From Echinicola strongylocentroti (GTDB lineage Bacteria; Bacteroidota; Bacteroidia; Cytophagales; Cyclobacteriaceae), in contig NZ_CP030041.1 in the NCBI RefSeq assembly GCF_003260975.1, forward strand, positions 4,467,501-4,531,500: a stretch of DNA of 64,000 nucleotides. Reading direction: 5' to 3'. Under the pieces are notes generated by a model. That model saw nothing but the letters and a program-made list of their open reading frames with translations, searched no databases and was not told the DNA's origin. This document shows, piece after piece, positions 1 through 8,463 of this stretch (position 1 is its first letter; each line of letters begins with the position of its first letter). The translations under genes and the position numbers were made by a program.

Positions 1-761
1 ACCATTGCTTGCTCCTCAATTTCCTTTTGCTTCCAAGCAGCGTTTTTTACAGGGTCTTCACCTTCCGCTTTTTGGGTGCCGGCGAGGGCCATCGTTTGGA
101 AATAATTGCCTTCCGTCTTGATGAGTATCTCGGGAGTGGCACCTAGCCATGTGCCGACATTGGGGATGTGGAAGAAATTGATAAATGCATCAGGATAGGC
201 CTTGCAAAGGGACAAAAAGGTCTTTGCGACATCAAAGTCCTCGTTCAAATGGATCTTCTGGATGCGGGCAGGTACCACTTTTGAGAGGTGTCCTTCCGTT
301 ATGGCCTCGATGCATTTTTGGACCGTCTCGATAAAACGTTCCTTGGAGGTAGAGGTGAAATCATCGCTGGATTTTTTTGGCTGGCATTTTCGAATTAACT
401 GCCGTATTTGTCTTTTTATTGTTGAGGGCGAGAGGCCAATGCGCTCGTATGACTGTCCATCCTCTTGGGTGATGGACTGGCCGATTTCAAATTTGACGTA
501 TTCCGAAGCCTCTAGAAAATAAGCTTTTCCATCTTCTTGATCAGCAAATGGGTGCACAATAAATCCTTGGGGCAATGCGTCCAGCTCGAGATTAACTCGT
601 TTTGTTTTGCCCGATTGGTCGAGGATTATTTCGGCACTGTTGGTTTTTGGTGTCCGCCATATGGCAATTTGGTGATCTCCAGTAAGTGCTTTGTATAACC
701 ACTGATCCAGTGCTTCTTCTTGCGTGATGACAGGGGAGGTTGCGGTTGGTGTATTCATCAT
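1..761 (-). CDS. menF: Isochorismate synthase, C-terminus cut by window edge
   Basis: Chorismate-binding enzyme that converts chorismate to isochorismate, the first committed step of menaquinone synthesis. About 254 residues are visible; the C-terminal catalytic part continues beyond base 1. I translated the reverse strand: after a variable N-terminal region, a KVVPAR segment (about residues 161-166), LGATPEIL (206-213) and MALAGTQ (224-230) match the conserved core of the chorismate-utilising family, and a KEIEEQ stretch precedes the edge. Two ATGs lie at 761 and 758; the first gives an ATGA overlap with the upstream thioesterase stop, so the two genes are probably co-transcribed. Family members acting on chorismate differently (salicylate, anthranilate synthases) cannot be fully excluded, but the thioesterase neighbour favours menaquinone. 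Confidence 0.85.
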   Translation of the reverse strand, partial: MMNTPTATSPVITQEEALDQWLYKALTGDHQIAIWRTPKTNSAEIILDQSGKTKRVNLELDALPQGFIVHPFADQEDGKAYFLEASEYVKFEIGQSITQEDGQSYERIGLSPSTIKRQIRQLIRKCQPKKSSDDFTSTSKERFIETVQKCIEAITEGHLSKVVPARIQKIHLNEDFDVAKTFLSLCKAYPDAFINFFHIPNVGTWLGATPEILIKTEGNYFQTMALAGTQKAEGEDPVKNAAWKQKEIEEQAM

Positions 762-1183
762 GATTTTTTATCCAGAACAGCCATGGTTATTCTGCTGATG
801 CAGGCTAATTCACCTTCTTCTGTTACTATTTTTATTTCCCAGACGTGTGTGTTTTTTCCGAGATGGATGGGTTTGGCACAGCCTTTTACCTGTCCACTCC
901 GTACAGCTTTGATATGGTTGGCGTTGATGTCCAGGCCCACACAGTGATAATGGTCAGGATCTACACAGCAAGCGGCTCCTACACTTCCCAATGTCTCTGC
1001 CAACACAACACTCGCTCCTCCATGTAACAAACCAAACGGCTGTTTTGTTCTGTGATCTACAGGCATGGTCGCCTCCAAATAATCCTCACCGATTTTGGTA
1101 AAGCGAATACCTAGATGTTCCAACATATTGCCCTCAACAAATTGATTTAACATTTCTAGGTTGAGGTTTTTGGGAAATATCAT
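758..1183 (-). CDS. Hotdog-fold acyl-CoA thioesterase (PaaI / MenI type)
   Basis: A 141-residue single hotdog-domain protein. The segment LLHGGAS (about residues 52-58), followed by a helix with an acidic residue (AETLGS), is the active-site signature of the PaaI/YdiI-type thioesterases. Because it overlaps the isochorismate synthase gene by four bases, the likely substrate is 1,4-dihydroxy-2-naphthoyl-CoA (the MenI step of menaquinone synthesis); this substrate call is inference from context. The length is normal for the family and the protein has no signal peptide, so it is cytosolic. A phenylacetyl-CoA-type thioesterase is the alternative. Confidence 0.8.
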   Translation of the reverse strand: MIFPKNLNLEMLNQFVEGNMLEHLGIRFTKIGEDYLEATMPVDHRTKQPFGLLHGGASVVLAETLGSVGAACCVDPDHYHCVGLDINANHIKAVRSGQVKGCAKPIHLGKNTHVWEIKIVTEEGELACISRITMAVLDKKS

Positions 1184-1348
1184 GAAATTTGAAATAAAAA
1201 CGTTTTCTTTGAAATGAATTTATAACCTTTTTTGACTTTCGAGAAAATGTACGAAAAAGGATGCTTCTAAAGAAGTTACTTTACTTAGCAGTGACCCAAT
1301 TGACCAGTATAACTTTACTTAAGAAATCGATAACAAAAATACAGAATA

Positions 1349-1981
1349 TTGAGTACTAAAAAAATTTACTTGGTTCGCCATGGGCAAACAGACTATAATC
1401 TAAGAGGTGTCGTCCAAGGAAGCGGCATCAATGCTTCTATCAATGCGACTGGTCGGAAACAAGCGGAAGCTTTTTATGAGGCATATAGGCATATCAAATT
1501 TGATAGGATTTACTATACTGGGTTGAAGCGTACACGACAGTCTATCGAGCGGTTTTTGGATAATGGTACGCCTTATGAGTCATTACCTGATCTGAATGAG
1601 ATCAGTTGGGGCAAGTATGAAGGGGTGCCTATGACCAAGGATGAGCATTCGTATTATCAGGGAATGTTGGAAAAATGGTCTGATGGCGATCTTGATTTCT
1701 CCATAGAAGGCGGTGAGTCCCCTAATATGGTTTTTGCGCGCTTGAAAAGGGGACTTGAGTATATTTTGTCCCAAGAAGGAGAGACCATCTTGATCTGCAT
1801 GCACGGAAGGGCTATGCGTATAATGCTAAGTCTGATGCTGGACTATGATCTACGGTTTATGGATGTTTTTGATCACCATAACCTAGGATATTATGAGCTG
1901 ACTGTAAAAGAGGATGGAAAGTTTATATTAGATCGCTATAATCACGTGAAGCACTTAAAGATCAAAGGATTGATTGGGTAA
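1349..1981 (+). CDS. Histidine phosphatase family protein (phosphoglycerate-mutase-like)
   Basis: A 210-residue cytosolic protein of the histidine phosphatase superfamily. The phosphate-accepting RHG motif sits at residues 10-12 (LVRHGQTDYN), a conserved glutamate follows in the ISWGKYEG segment, and the second catalytic histidine is in CMHGRAMR near residue 150. The family includes cofactor-dependent phosphoglycerate mutases, alpha-ribazole phosphatases and broad-specificity phosphatases; the substrate cannot be told from sequence. The start is TTG at 1349, chosen because the RHG motif must be near the N-terminus and no ATG fits. The 3' end overlaps the convergent gene by 20 bases. A 10-bp direct repeat (ACTTTACTTA at 1278 and 1312) lies upstream. 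Confidence 0.85.
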   Translation: MSTKKIYLVRHGQTDYNLRGVVQGSGINASINATGRKQAEAFYEAYRHIKFDRIYYTGLKRTRQSIERFLDNGTPYESLPDLNEISWGKYEGVPMTKDEHSYYQGMLEKWSDGDLDFSIEGGESPNMVFARLKRGLEYILSQEGETILICMHGRAMRIMLSLMLDYDLRFMDVFDHHNLGYYELTVKEDGKFILDRYNHVKHLKIKGLIG

Positions 1982-2387
1982 TCTTGCCTTTCTTTTTATC
2001 CTCTTCTTTGTCTACTGGCTGGCTGTTAAATGAAACCAATAGTTCTTGAAAATTTTCTTTTGATTCGCTCAGGTCTATTACTCTGAAAGCTACTTCTTGT
2101 AGAGGCTTCCAAGTGGTGTTGTTGATTTGAACCAATTGTTGGGCAATATGACATTTGTCAAAGTCACAGTTGGCTACATTGATAAAAATGACTGCATCTG
2201 AATTTCCAGTATAGGTTTTGGTTTTATAATCCTCGATAAAGCTGAGCTCAATATACTCAGCACTCGATTTGAGTTCTTTTAATTCCTTCTTGCTGAAGAT
2301 GACGACGAATGTTTTGTCTTCTGGATTTTTGCAGAAACCTACCGATACTAAAAGAGTCAATAGCGGTACAAATATTAAATGCTTCAT
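1962..2387 (-). CDS. Small exported protein of unknown function
   Basis: I do not recognise this 141-residue protein. It begins with a clear secretion signal (MKH followed by a hydrophobic run of about 14 residues), ending near Cys19 in VGFC, which is a poor but possible lipobox. The remainder is a hydrophilic alpha/beta sequence with two further cysteines (CDFDKC, spaced as CX4C) and a charged, lysine-rich C-terminus. It stands alone and overlaps the end of the convergent histidine phosphatase gene by 20 bases. It is probably periplasmic or a membrane-anchored lipoprotein. Confidence 0.6.
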   Translation of the reverse strand: MKHLIFVPLLTLLVSVGFCKNPEDKTFVVIFSKKELKELKSSAEYIELSFIEDYKTKTYTGNSDAVIFINVANCDFDKCHIAQQLVQINNTTWKPLQEVAFRVIDLSESKENFQELLVSFNSQPVDKEEDKKKGKITQSIL

Positions 2388-2586
2388 CTGGGTAATATAT
2401 AAAAATTTTCTCCTGGATTCAAGAGGTGTTGATACTTATCGGAAAAAAATAATGTTGAGGTAATTCCTGTTTGAAAATATCGACGCGATTAGGGATCAAG
2501 CAATTTATCTGGGGGAGGTCGGCACACTTTCTTAGCCCTGCTTTATTTCCGACTGTTTTGAGAGTAAGGGTATCTGGCTGTAATAA

Positions 2587-2609
2587 AAAAAGCCCGGAAA
2601 AACCGGGCT
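2587..2609 (-). terminator. Rho-independent terminator of zinc-ribbon/NIF3 operon
   Basis: A 7-bp perfect stem AGCCCGG / CCGGGCT (2591-2597, 2603-2609) with a five-base loop is followed on the minus strand by a run of T. It begins six bases past the stop codon of the zinc-ribbon gene. Confidence 0.85.
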
Positions 2610-2614
2610 TTAAA

Positions 2615-3391
2615 TTATTTTTTAGCTCTTGAGCTTCTTTTTTTCTTTGGAAGTGTTTCGTCTTCTATCTCATCGGCTACATCTGCAAGGATTCTTCCGC
2701 AGTGCTCACAGACAATAAGTTTTTTCTTCTCTCTAATGTCTGCTTGACGTTGAGGTGGCACGATGTTAAAACATCCACCACAGGCACCTCTCTTTACTTC
2801 CACTACCGCAAGGCCGTTTTTGGCATTTGCTCGGATCTTCTTGTATGACTTGATCAGCCTGTCTTCGATTTTCTTGGTAGCTTTTTCTCTTTCAGCTTTG
2901 AGTTTGCTCTCCTCGGTTTCACTTTCGGCGACAATGGTGTCCAGTTCTTCCTTTTTGGTGTCCAGATCCTTCTTACGGTCCTTCAAGATTTCCTGAAGAT
3001 CATCCAAATCTCTTTTCTTGCCTTCGATCCTCATCTCTGCTTCTCCAATTTTCTTTTTGGAAACTTGGATTTCAAGATCTTGAAGCTCTAGCTCTTTGGT
3101 GATGGCGTCATACTCACGATTGTTTCTGACGTTCATCTGCTGGTCTTGATATTTCTTAATGAGTTTTTCAGAGTCCTTGATAGCTTCTTTGTGCTTCTTG
3201 ATTTCATCCTCAAGGGCCCCGATGTCATTGTTGAATTTCTCTAACCTTGTTTCGTAGCCTGCTATTTCGTCTTCTAAATCTTGAACTTCTTCTGGAAGGG
3301 CTCCCCTGATTTTAAAAATAGCATCTAAGCGGGAGTCTAATTTCTGAAGATTATAAATGGCATCAAGTTTCTGTGCGACTGTACTTTCCAT
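2615..3391 (-). CDS. Coiled-coil protein with C-terminal C4 zinc ribbon (DUF164-type)
   Basis: A 258-residue cytosolic protein with two parts. Residues about 30-190 are a charged, heptad-rich helical region predicted to form a long coiled-coil hairpin. Residues about 203-235 form a C4-type zinc ribbon with two CxxC pairs (CGGC and CEHCG) separated by about 24 residues containing VPPQ. The C-terminal tail is lysine/arginine-rich (KKKRSSRAKK). This architecture is the DUF164 / C4-type zinc-ribbon family, widespread in bacteria and thought to bind nucleic acid or act around the ribosome; the exact role is not settled. It follows the NIF3 gene after three bases, so the two are an operon, a pairing I know to be common in Bacteroidota. 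Confidence 0.85.
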   Translation of the reverse strand: MESTVAQKLDAIYNLQKLDSRLDAIFKIRGALPEEVQDLEDEIAGYETRLEKFNNDIGALEDEIKKHKEAIKDSEKLIKKYQDQQMNVRNNREYDAITKELELQDLEIQVSKKKIGEAEMRIEGKKRDLDDLQEILKDRKKDLDTKKEELDTIVAESETEESKLKAEREKATKKIEDRLIKSYKKIRANAKNGLAVVEVKRGACGGCFNIVPPQRQADIREKKKLIVCEHCGRILADVADEIEDETLPKKKRSSRAKK

Positions 3392-3394
3392 GTA

Positions 3395-4495
3395 CTATAC
3401 GTAAGTTATGGGATTCGTAATGACTTTTGTCAAATAGAGTGCAATATTACTAAAATTTTGTGACAATATCTCTAATAATAAATCTTTTGTGTAGATTTCA
3501 CTTTCGTAATGCCCAATGTCCGATATAACTATCTGATTGTCAGCATCAAAGAATTCGTGGTATTTTATGTCAGCCGTGATGAAAATGTCCGCCTTCCTGC
3601 TTTTTGCTGCACCTAGTAAAAATATACCCGCTCCACCACAGATGGCGACGCGTTTTATGGGCCTCCCTCTAAGCGGAGTGTGCTTGATGACGTTAAGGTT
3701 CATGGCGCTTTTGAGGTGCTGGAGAAAGGTGCTTTCTGCCATGGGGGATTCCAGTTCACCAACCATCCCTGAACCGACATCTTGGTGTTCGTTTTCTGTT
3801 TGTTGCAAATAGTAGGCCACCTCCTCGTAGGGATGATGCGCTTTGAGTGCATGGATGATTTGTCCTTGGAGGTAGGCAGGAAAAATAACTTCTATCCTGT
3901 CTTCATGGACTTCTTCGATGGCGCCTTTTTTTCCAATTGTAGGGTTGGCCTGATCTGAAGGAAGGAAAGTCCCAGTGCCTTCTACTCTAAAGCTGCAATT
4001 ACTGTATTCGCCGATGGCTCCAGCACCGGCAGCATGAAGCCCTTCCAGTAGTTTTTGGCTGTCCTCTTTTGGTACAAAAGCCGTTAGCTTCATTAGAATC
4101 CCCTTTTTCGGGGCCAGGATTTTGGTGTTGACTAAGCCTATTTTGTCAGCTATTCGTTTGTTTACCCCGGTATGGACATTGTCCAGATTGGTATGGATGG
4201 CATAAATGGCAATGTCGTTTTTGATGGCTTTGATGACTGTTCTTTCTACGTAGTTTTTACCAGTTAGGCTTTTGAGCCCTTTAAAAACAATAGGGTGGTG
4301 GGCGACGATCATATTGCACTTGAGGTCGATGGCTTCTTGGACTACTTCCTCGGTGACATCCAAGCTGCAGAGAATACCAGTAACTTCATCAGAAGCATTT
4401 CCAGTGATCAACTGGGCATTGTCGTAAGATTCTTGGTAAGCAGGGGGAGCGATGCTTTCCAAGTAGGAGACTACGTCACTAATCAAATTAACCAT
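3395..4495 (-). CDS. NIF3-like dinuclear metal centre protein
   Basis: A 366-residue member of the NIF3 / YqfO family, often annotated as GTP cyclohydrolase 1 type 2 although the physiological substrate is uncertain. The N-terminal half carries the metal-binding segment AHHPIVFKGLKSL and the IHTNLD motif; a middle region (about residues 130-235) matches the PII/CutA-like insertion found in the long version of the family; the C-terminal half restores the NIF3 fold with ADIKYHEFFDA and DIGHYESE, which supply the remaining ligands. The family forms hexameric rings with two metals per subunit. It is first in a two-gene operon with the zinc-ribbon protein and is divergent from lpxK. Confidence 0.88.
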   Translation of the reverse strand: MVNLISDVVSYLESIAPPAYQESYDNAQLITGNASDEVTGILCSLDVTEEVVQEAIDLKCNMIVAHHPIVFKGLKSLTGKNYVERTVIKAIKNDIAIYAIHTNLDNVHTGVNKRIADKIGLVNTKILAPKKGILMKLTAFVPKEDSQKLLEGLHAAGAGAIGEYSNCSFRVEGTGTFLPSDQANPTIGKKGAIEEVHEDRIEVIFPAYLQGQIIHALKAHHPYEEVAYYLQQTENEHQDVGSGMVGELESPMAESTFLQHLKSAMNLNVIKHTPLRGRPIKRVAICGGAGIFLLGAAKSRKADIFITADIKYHEFFDADNQIVISDIGHYESEIYTKDLLLEILSQNFSNIALYLTKVITNPITYV

Positions 4496-4539
4496 ATATT
4501 TGTATTTACCGTTTGATCAAAAGTAAAAAAAAATAAGCA

Positions 4540-5607
4540 ATGCGCCCTTATCATCTTTTATTGTATCCTTTTTCATTTTTGTACGATGGGATTACTCGTC
4601 TCAGAAACAGGATGTTTGATCGTGGGATGAAGCGAAGTCTGGTCTTTGAGATCCCCACTGTCGTGGTGGGGAACCTGGCCATGGGAGGCACTGGCAAAAC
4701 CCCAATGGTAGAATTTTTGATCAGGGCTTTCAAGGATAATTATACCGTGGCGACACTTAGCAGAGGGTATGGCCGGAAGACCTCTGGCTATATATTGGCA
4801 GAAGAGGCCACGCAGCCCACGGATATTGGCGACGAGCCTTTTCAGATTTATAGTAAATTTGGCCGAGAGGTTGCTGTCGCAGTAGGCGAGCAGCGTATTG
4901 AGGCTATTCCGCAGATCATTGCAGAGCGTCCCGAAACCGAATTGGTTATTTTGGATGATGCTTTTCAGCACCGATATGTCAAAGGAAATTTTAACCTACT
5001 TCTAACCACCTTTCAGCGTCCCTTCTTCACGGACCATGTGGTGCCCATGGGCATGTTAAGGGAAAACAGGGACGGTGCAAATCGCGCCCATGCTGTGGTG
5101 GTGACCAAGTGTCCTGATAAGCTCGATGAAGCCACGAAGACCCATTATTTGCACAAGATCTTAGGGTATGCCCCTAAAGATTGTCCTGTGTTTTTTGCTG
5201 GCCTTGAGTACGGCCAAGCGTATAATGTGAGAGACAACAAGGAGGAGCCGATTCAGAAAGTGATTTTGCTAAGTGGAATAGCCAATAATGACTTGTTGAG
5301 GAAGAAGGTAGGAGAAATGTATGAGCTCCTGGAAACCTTGGAGTACAGTGATCACCACCATTATACCGAGCGTGACATGGAGAGAATAGTAGAGCGATTT
5401 AACCTACGTAAGGCGGAATCTCCCGTGCTCCTTACGACGGAGAAGGACGCTGTCAAACTTAAAGCGGACAAATTGCTTAGATATTTACAGGAAATTCCGA
5501 TTTTTGCGTTACCTGTTCAGGTGAAAATGGAAGAGGAAGAAAAAAACACCTTGTTAGAACATGTAACCAAGGCCATCAGAAATAAAGGTTATCAACGTGA
5601 AGTTTAA
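4540..5607 (+). CDS. lpxK: Tetraacyldisaccharide 4'-kinase
   Basis: Inner-membrane kinase that adds the 4'-phosphate to the lipid A precursor. A membrane-associated N-terminal helix precedes the P-loop AMGGTGKTP (residues 47-55), and the DDAFQHR segment near residue 140 is the conserved catalytic/Walker-B-like region of LpxK; a TTEKDAVKL motif near the C-terminus is also typical. At 355 residues the length is normal. The gene overlaps the following porin gene by 11 bases, implying co-transcription. It is divergent from the NIF3 gene, with 44 bases between the starts. Confidence 0.95.
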   Translation: MRPYHLLLYPFSFLYDGITRLRNRMFDRGMKRSLVFEIPTVVVGNLAMGGTGKTPMVEFLIRAFKDNYTVATLSRGYGRKTSGYILAEEATQPTDIGDEPFQIYSKFGREVAVAVGEQRIEAIPQIIAERPETELVILDDAFQHRYVKGNFNLLLTTFQRPFFTDHVVPMGMLRENRDGANRAHAVVVTKCPDKLDEATKTHYLHKILGYAPKDCPVFFAGLEYGQAYNVRDNKEEPIQKVILLSGIANNDLLRKKVGEMYELLETLEYSDHHHYTERDMERIVERFNLRKAESPVLLTTEKDAVKLKADKLLRYLQEIPIFALPVQVKMEEEEKNTLLEHVTKAIRNKGYQREV

Positions 5608-7510
5608 GTACCTATTTGCTTTATTTATATTGATTTTTTGTTTCAATCAACTTGCTTCTGCCCAGACGAGGCCGAGGGAAAGTGGTGAAAATCAAGAAGA
5701 AGAGAAAGAGCCACAGCGAGGAGGATTGATCGATGATTCGACCAAGATGGTGTATGGCCCTACCACGACCTTATATTTTCAGGAGAAAAACCTCCGGTAT
5801 AACAATATGGAGAAAATAGCCCTCGATACGGGGCTGACAGGGTTTCATAATTTTGAGCCGGTTTTTAGGAATGGCCATAAATACCAGGGGTTGGCCAATA
5901 TTGGTAGTGCAGCCAAGCCGGTATATTATACCCTGCCTGGGCAGATTGGAGCCACTTCTGGTTTTAGCGCTTACGACCTGTACTATCATTCGCCGGACAG
6001 CATGTTGTATTTTGATACCAAGTCTCCTTATACCAAGTTGGAGGCTTTTTATGGAGGGGGAAACCGGAACATGCTCAATGTGGCCTTTGCGCGAAATGTG
6101 AATCCAAGATGGAACATTGGCTTTAATTTTAATACCATAAAGGCCCGAAAGACACTGAATCCCAATGCGCGTGATGATAATATGGTGGAGCAAACTTCCT
6201 ACTCCCTTCACACAAACTATCGATCCAAAGACGAAAAGTACTTCCTGCTGGCCAATTTTTCCCGGATGCATCATAAAGTATTTGAGAGCGGAGGTATTAT
6301 TCCTCCGTCGGTAGACAGTACCTCTCTTTATTTTACGTATGAGGATTCAAAGGTGTGGCTAAGCAATAGCGAGGCTACTGATATTAGACAGGACTATCAC
6401 CTGTACCATCAGTATAATATATTGGAAGAATGGCAGGTTTACCATGTCTTTGATAAGAAGAAGCAGGGGCTATCGTTTTTTTCTGATTTGACCACGAGTG
6501 ACTCTGCCTACTTCAACTATTTTGGTCTGCCCAGAATGATAAATGAAGACAGTACGTATAACTATCACCATTTTTCAGAAGTACGGAATGAGGCTGGTTT
6601 TAAAGGAGACTTTGGACCGGTTTATTATAATGCGTTCGTGAAATTCAGGACTGGAAAATTCACCAGCCCTAATTTTGACAGTGAGTATAAGTTCAATGAA
6701 GTTTACATCGGTGGAGCATTACGAGGAGAGATAAATGATCAGTGGTCTTTTGAAGCCGATGGAGAATACTTGATCCCAAGTGGTTACCGGATCAATGGTT
6801 ATTTCCACTCACCCTTTTTGGATGTAAGCTATACGAAGGCTTCTTATAAACCCTCGGCGATGCAGGAGATGTACCGTGGGAACCACTATTCTTGGACCAA
6901 TAGTTTTTCCAATATCGGCGTCGATCAGATCAAAGGTGTGATCAAAGCCGACTTCGCGAAGATTTCCGTAAGGCCAAGTCTTACCATCAACCGAGTGAAC
7001 AATTATGTTTACTTTGATGAAAACCAAGAAGCCGCCCAAGCAGATGGAGGGGCATTTATGGTTATTCCTGGGATCACAGCTGATTTTACCTTCTGGAAAA
7101 AACTGAGATGGCAGAGTGAGGTTATTTATACAGCCATAACAGGAGATGCGGCGGATGCATTCAGGATTCCTGATTTATACGCCTGGAGCAGGTTGTTCTT
7201 TGACGGGCCCATGTTTGACGATCATCTATACATCCAGTTTGGGGTGGAGGGCAGGTATAAAAGCAGCTATAACGCGGAGGCATATATGCCGGCCACACAG
7301 CAGTTTTATTTGCAAAATGATTTTGATGTCTATGCCTATCCTGTCCTAGATGCTTTTGTGGACTTACGGATAAACAGGACAAGGGTGCTGTTTAGGTATA
7401 ATCACCTGAACAGCGGTTTTATGGAGAGGCAAGGTTACTTCGTGACGCCTTACTATACAGGGTTGAAGGGATCGTTGGATTTAGGTATCAGTTGGTATTT
7501 CTTTGATTAA
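5597..7510 (+). CDS. Putative outer-membrane porin (Bacteroidota type)
   Basis: A 637-residue exported protein. A standard signal peptide (MKFKYLF..., cleavage after ASAQ near residue 22) is followed by an acidic linker and then many alternating aromatic/polar stretches that look like transmembrane beta strands, ending in a terminal aromatic residue (YFFD), the usual signal for barrel assembly. This fits the large Bacteroidota 'putative porin' family. Transported solutes are unknown. It overlaps lpxK by 11 bases, a plausible link since both contribute to the outer membrane. Confidence 0.78.
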   Translation: MKFKYLFALFILIFCFNQLASAQTRPRESGENQEEEKEPQRGGLIDDSTKMVYGPTTTLYFQEKNLRYNNMEKIALDTGLTGFHNFEPVFRNGHKYQGLANIGSAAKPVYYTLPGQIGATSGFSAYDLYYHSPDSMLYFDTKSPYTKLEAFYGGGNRNMLNVAFARNVNPRWNIGFNFNTIKARKTLNPNARDDNMVEQTSYSLHTNYRSKDEKYFLLANFSRMHHKVFESGGIIPPSVDSTSLYFTYEDSKVWLSNSEATDIRQDYHLYHQYNILEEWQVYHVFDKKKQGLSFFSDLTTSDSAYFNYFGLPRMINEDSTYNYHHFSEVRNEAGFKGDFGPVYYNAFVKFRTGKFTSPNFDSEYKFNEVYIGGALRGEINDQWSFEADGEYLIPSGYRINGYFHSPFLDVSYTKASYKPSAMQEMYRGNHYSWTNSFSNIGVDQIKGVIKADFAKISVRPSLTINRVNNYVYFDENQEAAQADGGAFMVIPGITADFTFWKKLRWQSEVIYTAITGDAADAFRIPDLYAWSRLFFDGPMFDDHLYIQFGVEGRYKSSYNAEAYMPATQQFYLQNDFDVYAYPVLDAFVDLRINRTRVLFRYNHLNSGFMERQGYFVTPYYTGLKGSLDLGISWYFFD

Positions 7511-7590
7511 CTAAGGCTGAAGGGCTATAATCTTCTGAAGATCATAATGTTGAATTGGCCAATGATCAACGATAAGTAATCAACTCTACA

Positions 7591-7618
7591 TACTACATAC
7601 CAAATACTACATACCAAA
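7591..7618. repeat. 14-bp tandem duplication upstream of miaE
   Basis: TACTACATACCAAA occurs twice without interruption (7591-7604, 7605-7618), ending a few bases before the miaE start. A degenerate relative (ACTATAGACCAAATACCACATAC) follows repeat R4 near 53,925. The tract is AT-rich and its role is unknown. Confidence 0.7.
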
Positions 7619-7629
7619 TACTTAATGAA

Positions 7630-8241
7630 ATGAGCTGGGAAGAAAGTACAAAAAATAAAATGCTCAACCTCCAATTGCCCACTGATCCCAGGTGGGTGGA
7701 CATTGCGTCGATGAACCTGGAGGACATTCTGGTGGATCATGCCTATTGCGAGCAAAAAGCCGCATCATCTTGTATTTCGTTGATAGTGCGCTACCCAAAC
7801 TTAGATAAATTGGTAGATGTGCTTACCCCTGTAGTGGCGGAGGAATGGGCACACTTTGAAAGGGTAATTGAACAGATCAGGAAACGTGGTTTTCAGTTTG
7901 AAAAACCGCGCAAGGATATGTATGTGGTCAAGCTAAGTGAGTTTATTAAGAAAGGTGGGAGCAAAATGACGCAGTTGATGGAACATCTTCTGATGAATGC
8001 CCTGATCGAGGCGAGAAGCTGTGAGCGGTTCAAATTACTTTGGAAAAACATAGCCGATGCCGAGTTGCAACAATTTTATTATGAGCTGATGGTTTCTGAG
8101 GCGGGGCATTATGTGAATTTTATAGACTTGGCCAAGCATTATCATGATCCAGCGGAAGTGGATAAGCGTTGGAAGGAATGGCTTGCCCACGAGGCCAAGG
8201 TGATAAAGGAACTCGAAATACGGCCAGATCGGATGCATTGA
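7630..8241 (+). CDS. miaE: tRNA-(ms2io6A) hydroxylase
   Basis: Diiron monooxygenase that hydroxylates the isopentenyl side chain of ms2i6A at tRNA position 37. The 203-residue length is normal. The ferritin-like four-helix bundle shows the metal-ligand motifs in order: E41 after AYC, EEWAHFE (71-77, an ExxH pair), the EARSCERF helix (127-134) and SEAGHY (156-161, a second ExxH). Its substrate is made by MiaB, encoded at 31.9-33.4 kb in the same window. Start is ATG at 7630. No partner gene is adjacent. Confidence 0.92.
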   Translation: MSWEESTKNKMLNLQLPTDPRWVDIASMNLEDILVDHAYCEQKAASSCISLIVRYPNLDKLVDVLTPVVAEEWAHFERVIEQIRKRGFQFEKPRKDMYVVKLSEFIKKGGSKMTQLMEHLLMNALIEARSCERFKLLWKNIADAELQQFYYELMVSEAGHYVNFIDLAKHYHDPAEVDKRWKEWLAHEAKVIKELEIRPDRMH

Positions 8242-8463
8242 TCCATGCTGATGGGGACAGGAGGCACTTGTTGAATAGTAGTGCTGTTGATGCGCAACTG
8301 GGAGATTGAGCTCTTGAAGGAAATAGTAGGGGTCGTGGCTGATAAGTATTCAAGAGAAGGGCGATATTTTTATTCAGCTATTATTGTCATTGGTTTATTT
8401 TATTGATAATATTCGGCGGATTTTTAGTAGGAAAATGGGGTTTTGTTCTAAATTGAACACTTT